From Lachnospiraceae bacterium Marseille-Q4251 (GTDB lineage: Bacteria > Bacillota > Clostridia > Lachnospirales > Lachnospiraceae), in NCBI GenBank assembly GCA_018223435.1, contig JAGTTO010000001.1:496001-560000 (forward strand): a stretch of 64,000 bases of DNA, given 5' to 3'. Position 1 is the stretch's first letter; each line of letters begins with the position of its first letter. Below are positions 53,575 through 62,524 of the stretch, in pieces. The position numbers were made by a program, and so were the translations under genes. The notes beneath the pieces are model-generated. The model had not been told where the DNA came from, made no database searches, and saw only the letters and a program-made list of their open reading frames with translations.

Positions 53575-54390
53575 TCAACTAATTCCTTTTCTTCCAAACT
53601 GTAGATCTTTTTTCCGAAAAATCAGAAAAGCAAAGCCATAAAAGACGAGCCCCAAAAGCAGAAGAAAAGCTGCTGCCAGAGCTCCATTTCCTGCGCCAAA
53701 CCGTTCTGAACGCAGAACCGAAAATACTGCGAGATTTCCCGGGAGCTCCAGGATTCCTCCTAAATTTCCAAGGAGATAGAGCACAAAGCTCAGTCCCGTA
53801 AGGCCCCAGAGAAACAGAGCACGCAGCTTTTTCCCCATTCCGGAGCAGGAAATCAGAAAACCGAAGGCCCCCAGCACAAACTGGATGGCAAAGGCTCCCA
53901 GGCCCAGAAAAAGGAACTCCATAATCTCAAGCTCTCCCGGACGCAGAAGCTCCGCAAAGAGAACGCCGGCTCCCATGGAAACAGCCAGCATCGCAAACTG
54001 ACCGAAAACAAGAGAAAACGCTTCCGTGCGGATCACTTTTTCCCGTCCTAAAGGGGTTGCTATGTAGACGATGAGCCTGCCGCTCTCCATTCCCTCCGCC
54101 ACCAGCTCTTCCGCCCGGCGAAGCGTGTATACCGTCGGGAGCAGAAGCGCCCAGAAACCGAAGAAAACAGTGGCGACTGTGCCGGAGACCGAAGGATCCG
54201 TAAGTTTCAGAGAAACCAGCTTCAAGGCCGGGTCCAGGAAATATTCTTCCAGTCCCAGAAGGAGGCTTTCGCCGGTGGGCACGCAGGACAAGATCAGAAG
54301 AGCCAGAATCAGGCAGAGGGCCAGCTCGATGCCGCACCATTTTTTCCAGGTCTCTTTTATATTTTCCAGAAATACAGGCGAACTAACCAC
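53575..54390 (-). CDS. ABC-2 type transporter permease
   Basis: A 271-residue membrane protein with about six helices, such as LALCLILALLILSCVPTGESLLLGLE and GTVATVFFGFWALLLPTVYTLRRAEELVAEGMESGRLIVYIATPLGREK. The latter matches ABC-2 permeases that exchange between membrane and ATPase. The GTG at 54390 is preferred: GGAGG is 8 bases upstream, whereas the GTG at 54399 overlaps it. It overlaps the end of its ATPase gene. Export of a lipid, peptide or antibiotic is possible. Confidence 0.8.
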   Translation of the reverse strand: MVSSPVFLENIKETWKKWCGIELALCLILALLILSCVPTGESLLLGLEEYFLDPALKLVSLKLTDPSVSGTVATVFFGFWALLLPTVYTLRRAEELVAEGMESGRLIVYIATPLGREKVIRTEAFSLVFGQFAMLAVSMGAGVLFAELLRPGELEIMEFLFLGLGAFAIQFVLGAFGFLISCSGMGKKLRALFLWGLTGLSFVLYLLGNLGGILELPGNLAVFSVLRSERFGAGNGALAAAFLLLLGLVFYGFAFLIFRKKDLQFGRKGIS

Positions 54391-55267
54391 GGATCTCACC
54401 TCCGTAATAATGAATAAACAGCACTTCTATGGGCTGATGAACCTTCTCCCAGCCCATGAGATGATACTTTTCAAGGACAGGAAGGAAAGGAGTCAGCTCT
54501 CCGGTCACGGCCACCGTCACCTGACTGCCGCAGACGCCCTGGACCTCCACATTTTCTTTCAGAAAGCCCACAGCCTCCTGCTCGGAGGAAAAGGTCAGGA
54601 TATAGCTCTGCCGCTTCTGCCGGCGAAGAGCCGCCACATCGTCAATGTTTACCAGATTGCCTCTTCGCAGCATTCCGATCCGGTCGCAGCAGCGCTCCAT
54701 CTCCTCAAACTCTCTCGAAGCCCAGACCACGGATTTTCCTTTTTCTTTCTCTTCCCGGATCAGCTCCGCCAGGCAGTGGCGGGCGGCCTGATCCAGATCC
54801 CTCGTCGGTTCGTCCAGAAGCACTACCCGGGGGTCGTGGACAAGAGCTCCCGCAATGCCCAGCTTTTTCTTATCCATAGGAGAAAGCTTCGCAATCTTTT
54901 CCTCCAGATTCAGCCCCAGCCTCTGGGCGGTACGGATGCCTTTTTCTATACTTTTTCTCTCCCGCACGGCTGTCTGGAACCTCAGATACTGAAGCCCCGT
55001 CATGGCTGTGGGAAATTCCGGCTGCTCCGGCAGATAACCGATCTGACAGGGCAGATCCTTCGCATGGTCATGGCAGTTTCTTCCATCTACAGAGCACCAG
55101 CCGTTTCCCGGGGTGGAAAAACCCAGGAGCAAAGAAAATATCGTTGTCTTGCCGGAATTTTCCGGTCCCAGAAGACCGAACACCTCCCCGTCGGTAATCT
55201 CAAAGGACAGATCGAACACCCCTCTGCCTGTCCCGTAACTTTTTGTCAGGTTTCTAAAACGGATCAT
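54383..55267 (-). CDS. ABC transporter ATPase with degenerate signature
   Basis: A 294-residue ATPase of the CcmA/Nod type. Walker A is GPENSGKT at 34-41, Walker B VVLLDEP at 148-154. The usual LSGGQ is replaced by LSPMDKK at 128-134 and the switch histidine by Arg185 (VVWASREFEEME), while the D-loop RDLD is kept. About 85 C-terminal residues form an extra domain. It pairs with the downstream ABC-2 permease. The defects may reduce or alter ATP hydrolysis. Confidence 0.85.
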   Translation of the reverse strand: MIRFRNLTKSYGTGRGVFDLSFEITDGEVFGLLGPENSGKTTIFSLLLGFSTPGNGWCSVDGRNCHDHAKDLPCQIGYLPEQPEFPTAMTGLQYLRFQTAVRERKSIEKGIRTAQRLGLNLEEKIAKLSPMDKKKLGIAGALVHDPRVVLLDEPTRDLDQAARHCLAELIREEKEKGKSVVWASREFEEMERCCDRIGMLRRGNLVNIDDVAALRRQKRQSYILTFSSEQEAVGFLKENVEVQGVCGSQVTVAVTGELTPFLPVLEKYHLMGWEKVHQPIEVLFIHYYGGEIRG

Positions 55268-55300
55268 ATTTTATGGTCGTTCCCCTCTTTGGTATCATTT

Positions 55301-55471
55301 ATGATGCTTACAAATTGCTCCTCCGCAAAGCAGCTCCCGCAATTTTGCAAACATTCGAAATCCGCTGATTTACTGCGTAAATCGCTGCTTTCTCATGTTT
55401 AGCGGGTCTTAAGCTAAGCCTTATCACCGTGCAAGCACGAACGAAGGCTTAGTTTTCGACACTTGCATCAT
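55301..55471 (+). repeat. Structured modular repeat, copy C
   Basis: Shares the core AACATTCGAAATCCGCTGAT with copies A and B. Ends ATGATGC (55301-55307) and GCATCAT (55465-55471) are inverted. Stems: AAACAT/ATGTTT (55349-55400) enclosing GATTTAC/GTAAATC, and CTAAGCC/GGCTTAG (55414-55452) enclosing CGTGC/GCACG. The GGTGC module is absent. It lies between asd and the ABC ATPase, both minus strand. Confidence 0.75.
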
Positions 55472-55520
55472 TGTATCGAATTTTTAGACAAATTACAACC
55501 CCTCCAAAAAAGCCGTAAAG

Positions 55521-55548
55521 AAAAACCTCCGGCATTTCTGCCGGAGGC
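55521..55548 (-). terminator. Terminator of asd
   Basis: CCTCCGGC (55527-55534) and GCCGGAGG (55540-55547) with a five-base loop and AAAAA (T on the transcript) behind, 16 bases past the asd stop. Confidence 0.9.
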
Positions 55549-55563
55549 AAATTGCTCAATCTC

Positions 55564-56649
55564 TTATTTTGCCTGAATGTAACCCTTTGCTTTCAGAGTC
55601 TCTGCACAGAGTACGGCTCCGCCTGCTGCACCGCGGACCGTGTTGTGAGACAGACCGACGAATTTCCAGTCGTAAACGGTATCCTCTCTCAGACGGCCGA
55701 TGGAAACGCCCATGCCGTTCTCATAGTTGACATCGAGAGCTACCTGGGGACGATTGTCCTCCTCCATGTAGCGGATGAACTGCTTCGGAGCGCTGGGAAG
55801 GTTCAGCTCCTGCGGAAGACCCTTGAAGTTCACCAGACGGTCGATCAGCTCCTCTTTGGTCGGTTTCTTTCTGAATTTCACAAAAACAGCGGCGGTATGA
55901 CCGTTCAGCACCGGAACACGGATGCACTGGCAGGTGATCACCGGGCTGGCAGCCGGAACGATTACGCCATCCTCAATCTTACCCCAGAGACGAAGCGGCT
56001 CCTTCTCGCTCTTCTCCTCCTCACCTGAAATGAAGGGAATGATGTTTCCGACCATCTCCGGCCAGTCCTTGAAGGTCTTTCCTGCTCCGGAAATGGCCTG
56101 ATAGGTGGTGGCTACCACTTCGTAGGGCTCAAACTCTTTCCATGCAGTCAGAACCGGTGCGTAGCTCTGAATGGAGCAGTTCGGTTTTACTGCGATAAAG
56201 CCTCTGGTGGTTCCCAGACGTTTCTTCTGATGCTCGATGACCTCGAAGTGCTCCGGGTTGATCTCCGGCACTACCATGGGAACGTCCGGTGTCCAGCGGT
56301 GAGCGCTGTTGTTGGAAACGACCGGAGTCTCAGTCTTTGCATAGGCTTCCTCGATGGCTTTGATCTCCTCTTTGGACATATCAACTGCGGAAAATACAAA
56401 ATCTACGGTGGAAGCAACCTTCTCTACCTCGTTTACATTCATAACGACCAGTTTCTTCACTGCTTCCGGCATCGGAGTATCCATTTTCCAGCGGCCGCCG
56501 ACTGCTTCTTCGTAAGTTTTTCCGGCACTTCTGGGGCTTGCTGCCACCGTCACTACCTCAAACCAGGGATGATTTTCCAAAAGGGAAATGAAACGCTGGC
56601 CTACCATTCCGGTAGCGCCAAGGATACCAACTCGTAATTTCTGACTCAT
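55564..56649 (-). CDS. asd: Aspartate-semialdehyde dehydrogenase
   Basis: A 361-residue NADP-dependent enzyme that reduces aspartyl phosphate on the way to lysine, threonine and methionine. The dinucleotide loop GILGATGMVGQRF, the catalytic cysteine in AVKPNCSIQSYAP, and VISGAGKTFKD-like and RVPVLNGHTAAV substrate motifs are present. The sequence is of the longer archaeal/fungal type. The ATG at 56649 has GAGGAG 9 bases upstream. Monocistronic. Confidence 0.94.
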   Translation of the reverse strand: MSQKLRVGILGATGMVGQRFISLLENHPWFEVVTVAASPRSAGKTYEEAVGGRWKMDTPMPEAVKKLVVMNVNEVEKVASTVDFVFSAVDMSKEEIKAIEEAYAKTETPVVSNNSAHRWTPDVPMVVPEINPEHFEVIEHQKKRLGTTRGFIAVKPNCSIQSYAPVLTAWKEFEPYEVVATTYQAISGAGKTFKDWPEMVGNIIPFISGEEEKSEKEPLRLWGKIEDGVIVPAASPVITCQCIRVPVLNGHTAAVFVKFRKKPTKEELIDRLVNFKGLPQELNLPSAPKQFIRYMEEDNRPQVALDVNYENGMGVSIGRLREDTVYDWKFVGLSHNTVRGAAGGAVLCAETLKAKGYIQAK

Positions 56650-56795
56650 TTTTCTAATCTCCTCATTCGCGTGCCGCTTGTCTTTGTGTTGCGTACACAT
56701 GTTTTTGTATTATGGATGTGATAATATACCACTTTTTCAAAAAAATCAAGCTTTTCTTTAATCTTTTACAGTTTACCACACTGACGCGGGTTCAG

Positions 56796-57458
56796 TCAAC
56801 CTTCCTGCCCCGCTTTTTCCGCGGCCGCCCGCTTCTGCTCCTCCCGCTCTCTCCGGGAAAAAACGCAGCCGCAGTAGTCCTGCCGGTAAAGTCCATACTC
56901 CGCTGAAAGCTCGATGGAGCGTTTGTAGCCCTCTTTCTTCTTAAAATCCGTGGGCAGCCAGACCACTCCGCTCTCCTCAGCGCACTGCTGGCCGATCTCG
57001 TTAATCTTCGCTGCATTTTTCAGCGGGCTGATGGTCAGAGTCGTCGTGAAAAAGTCAAAGCCCTTCTCCGCTGCCAGCCGGGCCGCTTCCTTGAGACGCA
57101 GCGCAAAGCAGGCAAAGCACCGTTCACCGCCCTCCGGGATTTTCTCAAGCCCCTTCACTGCCTCATAAAACTGCTTCGGCTCGTAAATTCCTTCTATTAC
57201 ATGGATCGGATAGCGGGCAGGAAGTTCTCTCGCCAGACGCTTCTGCTCCTCCACCCGTTTCCGGTATTCCTCCTCCGGGTAAATGTTCGGATTAAAATAG
57301 AAAATCGTGATCTCAAAATAATCCGAAAGATATTCCAGACAGTAACTGCTGCAGGGCGCGCAGCAGCTGTGAAGAAGCAGAGTCGGAACTTTTTCCTGCG
57401 GCAGCTTTTTTAAGACCGCCTCCAGCTCCTTCTGATAATTTCTTTTTATATTGTTCAT
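56796..57458 (-). CDS. queH: Epoxyqueuosine reductase QueH
   Basis: A 220-residue protein of the former DUF208 family that reduces epoxyqueuosine to queuosine in tRNA. Cysteine motifs: LLHSCCAPCSSYCLEYL, ERCFACFALRLKEAA and QDYCGCVFSRRE. The ATG at 57458 has AAGGAG 10 bases upstream; the open frame extends further without a site. It is divergent from the ABC importer ATPase. Confidence 0.93.
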   Translation of the reverse strand: MNNIKRNYQKELEAVLKKLPQEKVPTLLLHSCCAPCSSYCLEYLSDYFEITIFYFNPNIYPEEEYRKRVEEQKRLARELPARYPIHVIEGIYEPKQFYEAVKGLEKIPEGGERCFACFALRLKEAARLAAEKGFDFFTTTLTISPLKNAAKINEIGQQCAEESGVVWLPTDFKKKEGYKRSIELSAEYGLYRQDYCGCVFSRREREEQKRAAAEKAGQEG

Positions 57459-57577
57459 TCCTTGTATTCTCCTTCGGCGCAAGAGCGCTCTTCGCGTATT
57501 ATACACCCTTTCCGGAATTTTTCATAGGATAAACTATGCGGGTACACTGCCCGTAAATCTCTGAAACGGAGGTATCC

Positions 57578-58345
57578 ATGGAGCCGCTTTTAGAATTAAA
57601 AAATATATCCCATGCCTACCACACCAAAGGCGGCGAGACCAGCGCCCTCTCCAATCTGTCCTTTCAGGTTTTTCCCGGAGAATTTCTCGCCATCATCGGG
57701 CCCAGCGGGTGTGGAAAAACGACCATCCTCTCCATCATCGCAGGGCTGATCCCGGCGGAGTCCGGTGAGGTGCTTTTCAAAGGAAAACCCATGCCGAAGC
57801 AAAACAAAGAGCTCGGCTATATGCTCCAGAAGGATCAGCTCTTTGAATGGCGTTCCATCTATAAAAATGTGACCCTCGGTATCGAACTCCAAAGAAAAAA
57901 AGACCCGGAAAGTCTTTCCCAGGTAAAAAAGATGCTCAAAGAATACGGCCTGGAACCTTTTGCAAATGCCAGGCCCTCGGAACTCTCCGGCGGCATGCGC
58001 CAGAGGGCGGCGCTGATCCGGACGCTGGCCGTGAACCCGGAACTTCTTTTGCTGGATGAGCCTTTTTCCGCTCTGGATTATCAGACCCGGCTTTCGGTCT
58101 GTGACGACATCGCTTCCATTATTAAGAAGGAAAATAAAACGGCCATTCTCGTCACTCATGATCTCTCGGAGGCCATTAGTGTGGCAGACCGGGTCATCGT
58201 CCTCTCCAGCCGCCCTGCAACCGTGCGGCGGATCGTCCCCATTTCCGTTTCCATTCCGGACCGGACCCCCATGCGGACACGGAATGCCCCGGAATTTAAG
58301 GACTACTTCAATCTCTTATGGAAGGAGCTGAATCATCATGAATAA
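57578..58345 (+). CDS. ABC importer ATPase (nitrate/sulfonate/taurine family)
   Basis: A 255-residue ATPase with intact motifs: Walker A GPSGCGKT, Q-loop MLQKDQL, signature ELSGGMRQRAALIRTL, Walker B ELLLLDEPF and switch His in VTHDLSEAI. The sequence resembles SsuB/TauB/ThiZ-type importers for sulfonates, taurine or pyrimidine precursors. GGAGG is 5 bases before the ATG. The downstream permease overlaps it by 8 bases. No binding-protein gene follows, so the substrate cannot be inferred. Confidence 0.9.
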   Translation: MEPLLELKNISHAYHTKGGETSALSNLSFQVFPGEFLAIIGPSGCGKTTILSIIAGLIPAESGEVLFKGKPMPKQNKELGYMLQKDQLFEWRSIYKNVTLGIELQRKKDPESLSQVKKMLKEYGLEPFANARPSELSGGMRQRAALIRTLAVNPELLLLDEPFSALDYQTRLSVCDDIASIIKKENKTAILVTHDLSEAISVADRVIVLSSRPATVRRIVPISVSIPDRTPMRTRNAPEFKDYFNLLWKELNHHE

Positions 58346-59141
58346 AGAATCCCGTCTTCAGGAAGCCTACCTTTCCAGGCTGGAAAAACAGCGCAGAAAA
58401 ATCATGGCCGCCCGGATTCTTCTGGCGCTGGCCTTTTTTCTTTTGTGGGAAACTGCGGCAGACCGGGGCTGGATCGACAGCTTCTTTTTCAGCAGCCCCT
58501 CAAGACTTGGCAGACTTTTTCTCTCCATGTGGCAGGACGGCAGCCTCTTTCTTCATGTGGGCATCACCCTCACGGAGACTCTGGTAAGCTTCGCCCTTGT
58601 GGTCGTCATCGGTCTCGCCGTCTCCCTTCTGCTTTGGCTCTCTGACAGCGTTTTTCAGGTGCTGGAGCCCTACCTCGTGATCCTGAACAGCCTTCCGAAA
58701 TCTGCCCTGGCCCCGCTTCTCATCGTCTGGCTCGGTGCCAACAGCCGCACCATCATCGTCGCCGGAATGTCCGTGGCCATTTTCGGAACGATCCTGAATC
58801 TCTACACCGGCTTTACGGAGACCAGCCGCGAGAAGATCCGCCTCATCTACACCCTTCACGGCACAAAAAAAGACGCCCTCACGAAGGTCGTCCTTCCTTC
58901 TACGGTTCCGATGATCATCAGCATCATGAAGGTTAATATCGGCCTCTGCCTCGTGGGCGTCGTCATCGGAGAGTTCATCGGCGCACGAAACGGCCTCGGG
59001 TACCTCATCATCTACGGAAGTCAGGTCTTTCAGCTGGATCTGGTGATTCTATCCATTTTGATTCTCTGCCTTATGGCTATGTTGCTTTATGGAGGGGTTA
59101 CGGCGGCGGAGAAACTTTATCACAGGAGACAGCACGCTTAA
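58338..59141 (+). CDS. ABC importer permease (SsuC/TauC family)
   Basis: A 267-residue six-helix permease. LNSLPKSALAPLLIVWLGANSRTIIVAG is a family segment and TLHGTKKDALTKVVLPSTVPMIIS corresponds to the EAA loop; GVVIGEFIGARNGLGYLIIYGSQVFQLDLV is also typical. The start overlaps the ATPase stop by 8 bases, with AAGGAG 10 bases upstream. A terminator follows, so the unit ends without a periplasmic-type binding-protein gene. Confidence 0.9.
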   Translation: MNKESRLQEAYLSRLEKQRRKIMAARILLALAFFLLWETAADRGWIDSFFFSSPSRLGRLFLSMWQDGSLFLHVGITLTETLVSFALVVVIGLAVSLLLWLSDSVFQVLEPYLVILNSLPKSALAPLLIVWLGANSRTIIVAGMSVAIFGTILNLYTGFTETSREKIRLIYTLHGTKKDALTKVVLPSTVPMIISIMKVNIGLCLVGVVIGEFIGARNGLGYLIIYGSQVFQLDLVILSILILCLMAMLLYGGVTAAEKLYHRRQHA

Positions 59142-59148
59142 GGATGTT

Positions 59149-59185
59149 ATTTCCGTACCGGCGGAATTGGTGCCGGTACGGAAAT
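59149..59185 (+). terminator. Terminator of the ABC importer unit
   Basis: ATTTCCGTACCG (59149-59160) and CGGTACGGAAAT (59174-59185) form a 12-pair stem directly past the permease stop. The T run is short. Confidence 0.65.
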
Positions 59186-59277
59186 TTGATAGTTTTGCTT
59201 TGCCTCCTCTTTGGATTTTGAAACTTTTTGCAAACTGCTCTGCAGTGGTTCTAGCTAACAAATATATTTTTATATAT

Positions 59278-59850
59278 TCAGCTTTCCAGCATAAATTCCT
59301 TCGTCTTCTCCATCACATCTCCGAGTATTTCAATATTCCGCTCCGTATCCCCGCACTCCAGCGAATGATTGCAGTCATCATACACATACAACGGCAGGCG
59401 ATTTTTCCGGGCCAGCCGAATAATATCTTCCGTACTGCTCCAGGGGTCCGCCGTCCCGATAAAGGAAATCCCCTTCTCCGGAGCAAACTGAAAAGTTTCG
59501 GCCAGCGGCGTATACAAAACCTGTCTCACACCGATCAGCCCATATTTCTTCGCATAAGAAGCCGCAATGAGCGTCCCAATGCTCTTTGAGATAAACAAAA
59601 TCTCATCGTAAGCCGACCAGTCTATATCTTTTAATTCCTCCTCAGCCTGCCAGAACAGAACCTCATAAGCTTCCCGCATCTTTGCCTGATCGCCGCGGAT
59701 ATTCTGACCCTCGTATGTATAACTGATGTTTCTGTACTCCTTGTACCCCAGCTCTCTGGCGAGGCTTCGGCTGTAATAGAGAAGCGGCTTGTCGCAGTGG
59801 TAGCCGATGCCGGGGAAATAGATGGCGAGTTTTGAAAGGTCTTTATTCAA
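59278..59850 (-). CDS. Alpha/beta hydrolase-like protein
   Basis: A 190-residue protein. LAIYFPGIGYHCDKPLLYYSRSLARELGY and EILFISKSIGTLIAASYAKKYGL look like the first strand and the nucleophile elbow of a small hydrolase (S-x-S-x-G variant); a C-terminal CNHSLECGD may hold the histidine. The start is TTG at 59850, with GGAGG 9 bases upstream; it overlaps the stop of the ATPase fragment (TTGA). Function unknown. Confidence 0.65.
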   Translation of the reverse strand: MNKDLSKLAIYFPGIGYHCDKPLLYYSRSLARELGYKEYRNISYTYEGQNIRGDQAKMREAYEVLFWQAEEELKDIDWSAYDEILFISKSIGTLIAASYAKKYGLIGVRQVLYTPLAETFQFAPEKGISFIGTADPWSSTEDIIRLARKNRLPLYVYDDCNHSLECGDTERNIEILGDVMEKTKEFMLES

Positions 59851-60461
59851 TGATAACACCCTCCTTCTGCATGACACACCGGCGAAACATGTATGATTTT
59901 TCCTTCAAAAAAAGGATTTACATTGACTTTTTCAGGGCTGTAAATCTCCTGTTCTTTATAAATAGAATCTTTTGCTGTTTGTTCGCCATCAATCTCGATT
60001 TTTAAATCCAGCCTCGGAACCATCTCTGTACTATTAGCATACCACTCTTTATTCTCCTGCGTCACTTGATAAAAACCATGCAGACTTTCTATCTCCTCCT
60101 CTGTCATTTCTTCCTCTGTTTCTTCTGCCGCCATGGAAAAAGTGTGCGTTTCTCCATTTTTCAGTTCCACATCATAACCTATTTTTTTCTCAGCAGCATT
60201 GATATCAAATAAATCATAAAAGCCCTCATAAAAACTCATTCTGCCCTTTAATGCAAACGGCCCCACCAGATCTTTTCGGAGCAAGGTCATCCACGACTTA
60301 AAGTCATAAGGATTTTCGATACTTCTGAGCACTTCCAATACACTGGTTTTCCCACAGTTATTGTCACCGGTCAGAATATTAATCTGCTGTAAATCTTTTA
60401 ATTCCAGAGATTTAATTCCACGAAAAGTTTTGATTTTGATATTTGAAATATGATTTTCCAT
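59847..60461 (-). pseudogene. Truncated AAA-family ATPase (OLD/AAA_15-like)
   Basis: A 204-residue frame with the ATPase start MENHISNIKIKTFRGIKSLELKDLQQINILTGDNNCGKTSVLEVL (Walker A GDNNCGKT) and a middle segment. Full-length members are about 350-450 residues and need the Walker B region near the C-terminus, which is absent. The end KIIHVSPVCHAEGGCYH stops where similar proteins continue. It ends by overlap with the hydrolase start, so a deletion may have joined the two. Probably not an active ATPase. Confidence 0.6.
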
Positions 60462-60622
60462 CTTTGATTTCCTTCTCTATACAATTCACTTGACAGATGT
60501 TCACTGTCCCTTCTTTTACGGTGAAGCATGATTGAATGTTATGTAAAAGGTATCTTTTATTGTTATTATACTGGAAGCATTTCTATTTGCACTGGCACTT
60601 TTGACAGTAATCGCTTTCTTTT

Positions 60623-62524
60623 TCAGAAAAATTTCAGCAGTTCTTTCGCCGGAAGAGGTCTGGAAAAGTAATATCCCTGGATCATATCGACTCTCCAGCG
60701 GCTGAGCAGTTCGACTTCTTCTTTTGTCTCCACACCTTCCGCAACAATATGATAGTTCATTTTCTGAAAGGTCTCCACAACACTTTGATAGAACAGTGCC
60801 CTTTTCTCATCCTTGCAGATATCAAAAAGCAGGGACCGGTCGAGCTTGATCGTGGAAAACGGAAGCTTCATGACCGTATTGAGATTGGCGTAGCCGGAAC
60901 CGAAATCATCCAGGCAGAGACGGATCCCCGCGGCTGTAAATTCATCCACAACCATTCTCAAACTTGCATTATATTCCGTTGCCACAGTTTCTGTGATCTC
61001 AAACTGTATCCATTCATGAGGGATTTCATATTTGTCCATGATGCGGATGAAATGGTTGCTGCAGTCCGTTCTCATCAGATCCAGAGACGAGAGATTCACT
61101 TTCACGTTCAGAAGCTGTTCCATCAGTTTTCCATGCTCTTTTAAAAATCTGCAGACGCGGCAAAACTGCAGATCTGTGATCTGTTCGATCAAATGATTCT
61201 TTTCCGCGATCTGGATAAATACATCCGGTGCGATCCATCCGAGTTCCGGATGATGCAGACGGCTCAGGGCTTCCAGTGTGACAAAGCGTTTTTCCTGTGT
61301 GGAATATACCGGCTGGTAGTAAAGTTCAAACAAATCTTCTGCGATCGCCGTATGCAGATACTGTTCCACCCGTTTATTATAGAGAAAGCCATTCATGGTC
61401 TGGTGGTCGTCCTGTATCACTTCGGTCAGCCCGTTTTGCGGTGATAAGGATTCCAGATACTCGGCATATTCCAGGATGCGGCCGCTGTCTCCCAGTTTTT
61501 CTGCATGGAGGATACCGCTTATGATCGCAGGGATCGTGATACTTTTATTTTCCACATTCAGCTTTATGTTCACATCAAAGATCTTTTTCAGTTCGTCAAG
61601 ATAATATTCATATTCCTTCAGGGAAGAGGTCAGGATCAAAAAACGTTTTCCCGTAATATGAAAAGCTTTTCTTCCGCATAATGCACCAAGCTTTCTGGCA
61701 GTCAGACGCAAGACAAAGTCACCGCCCTGGATCCCCGCAATTTTATTGATATGTTTCATCTGATAAAGATATACGGTAATGATGTGAAAAGATCTTCCGG
61801 CTGTTACCAGTTCATTCCCTTTTCTGGTCAGATAAAGATGATTGTACAGACCGGTAAGACTGTCCATGTTTGCATAGGGATTGTTGATGGTAATGAATAA
61901 TGCAAGTATGCCGAGACTCACGCCGAAGCCTGTTGTCAAAAGGAAAGGGTTCAAAAGCTGAATGATCACTCCGCCACCGGATATCACAAGGATCTCCAGA
62001 AGCACTTTCACTCTTTGAAAACCAAGTTTCTTCCTCCAGATTATAATAAGAAACAAAGCAACTGCCAGATGAAGGATGGCACTGTAATACATCAGCAGGT
62101 ACCACGGCCCTTTTACATACCCTCTTGACGGATCAAAACAGAAAAGCTTCCCGGTAAACGGATTGGTCAGTATCACACCAATCAGTACCAGTGTCGGCAG
62201 ACCGGATAACAGCATTTTCTTTGTGGAAACGAGTCTATTGTCATGCATGGACAGGATATAACAGAGGAACGTAAAAGGAAGCAATGCCTGCAACAGATAA
62301 AATACCGTTGTTATAAATACGGCTGCTATTCCAAAGCCGCTTTCCGGCGAAGTAATACAGTAGGTACTGAAAAACTCTGCAATGACATCCAGGACGCCAA
62401 GAACAGCGAAGAAAAGAAATACCTGGTTATTCAGATCTTCTGCTCTTTTCTGTCCAAGAAAATACCACAGGATCAGCAGCAGTATAACGATCGCTGCGAT
62501 CAAAAAATCAATATTATAGATCAT
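60623..62524 (-). CDS. c-di-GMP phosphodiesterase with degenerate GGDEF and intact EAL domain
   Basis: A 633-residue membrane protein. Seven to eight helices cover about residues 5-230, followed by a GGDEF-type domain in which the signature is replaced (FHITGKRFLIL), and an EAL domain that retains TLEALSRL, NLSSLDL, FEITETVA, LDDFGSGYANLN, IKLDRSL and VAEGVETKEE, so hydrolysis of c-di-GMP is expected. The ATG at 62524 has GGAGG 6 bases upstream and overlaps the partner gene by 11 bases. Confidence 0.9.
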   Translation of the reverse strand: MIYNIDFLIAAIVILLLILWYFLGQKRAEDLNNQVFLFFAVLGVLDVIAEFFSTYCITSPESGFGIAAVFITTVFYLLQALLPFTFLCYILSMHDNRLVSTKKMLLSGLPTLVLIGVILTNPFTGKLFCFDPSRGYVKGPWYLLMYYSAILHLAVALFLIIIWRKKLGFQRVKVLLEILVISGGGVIIQLLNPFLLTTGFGVSLGILALFITINNPYANMDSLTGLYNHLYLTRKGNELVTAGRSFHIITVYLYQMKHINKIAGIQGGDFVLRLTARKLGALCGRKAFHITGKRFLILTSSLKEYEYYLDELKKIFDVNIKLNVENKSITIPAIISGILHAEKLGDSGRILEYAEYLESLSPQNGLTEVIQDDHQTMNGFLYNKRVEQYLHTAIAEDLFELYYQPVYSTQEKRFVTLEALSRLHHPELGWIAPDVFIQIAEKNHLIEQITDLQFCRVCRFLKEHGKLMEQLLNVKVNLSSLDLMRTDCSNHFIRIMDKYEIPHEWIQFEITETVATEYNASLRMVVDEFTAAGIRLCLDDFGSGYANLNTVMKLPFSTIKLDRSLLFDICKDEKRALFYQSVVETFQKMNYHIVAEGVETKEEVELLSRWRVDMIQGYYFSRPLPAKELLKFF

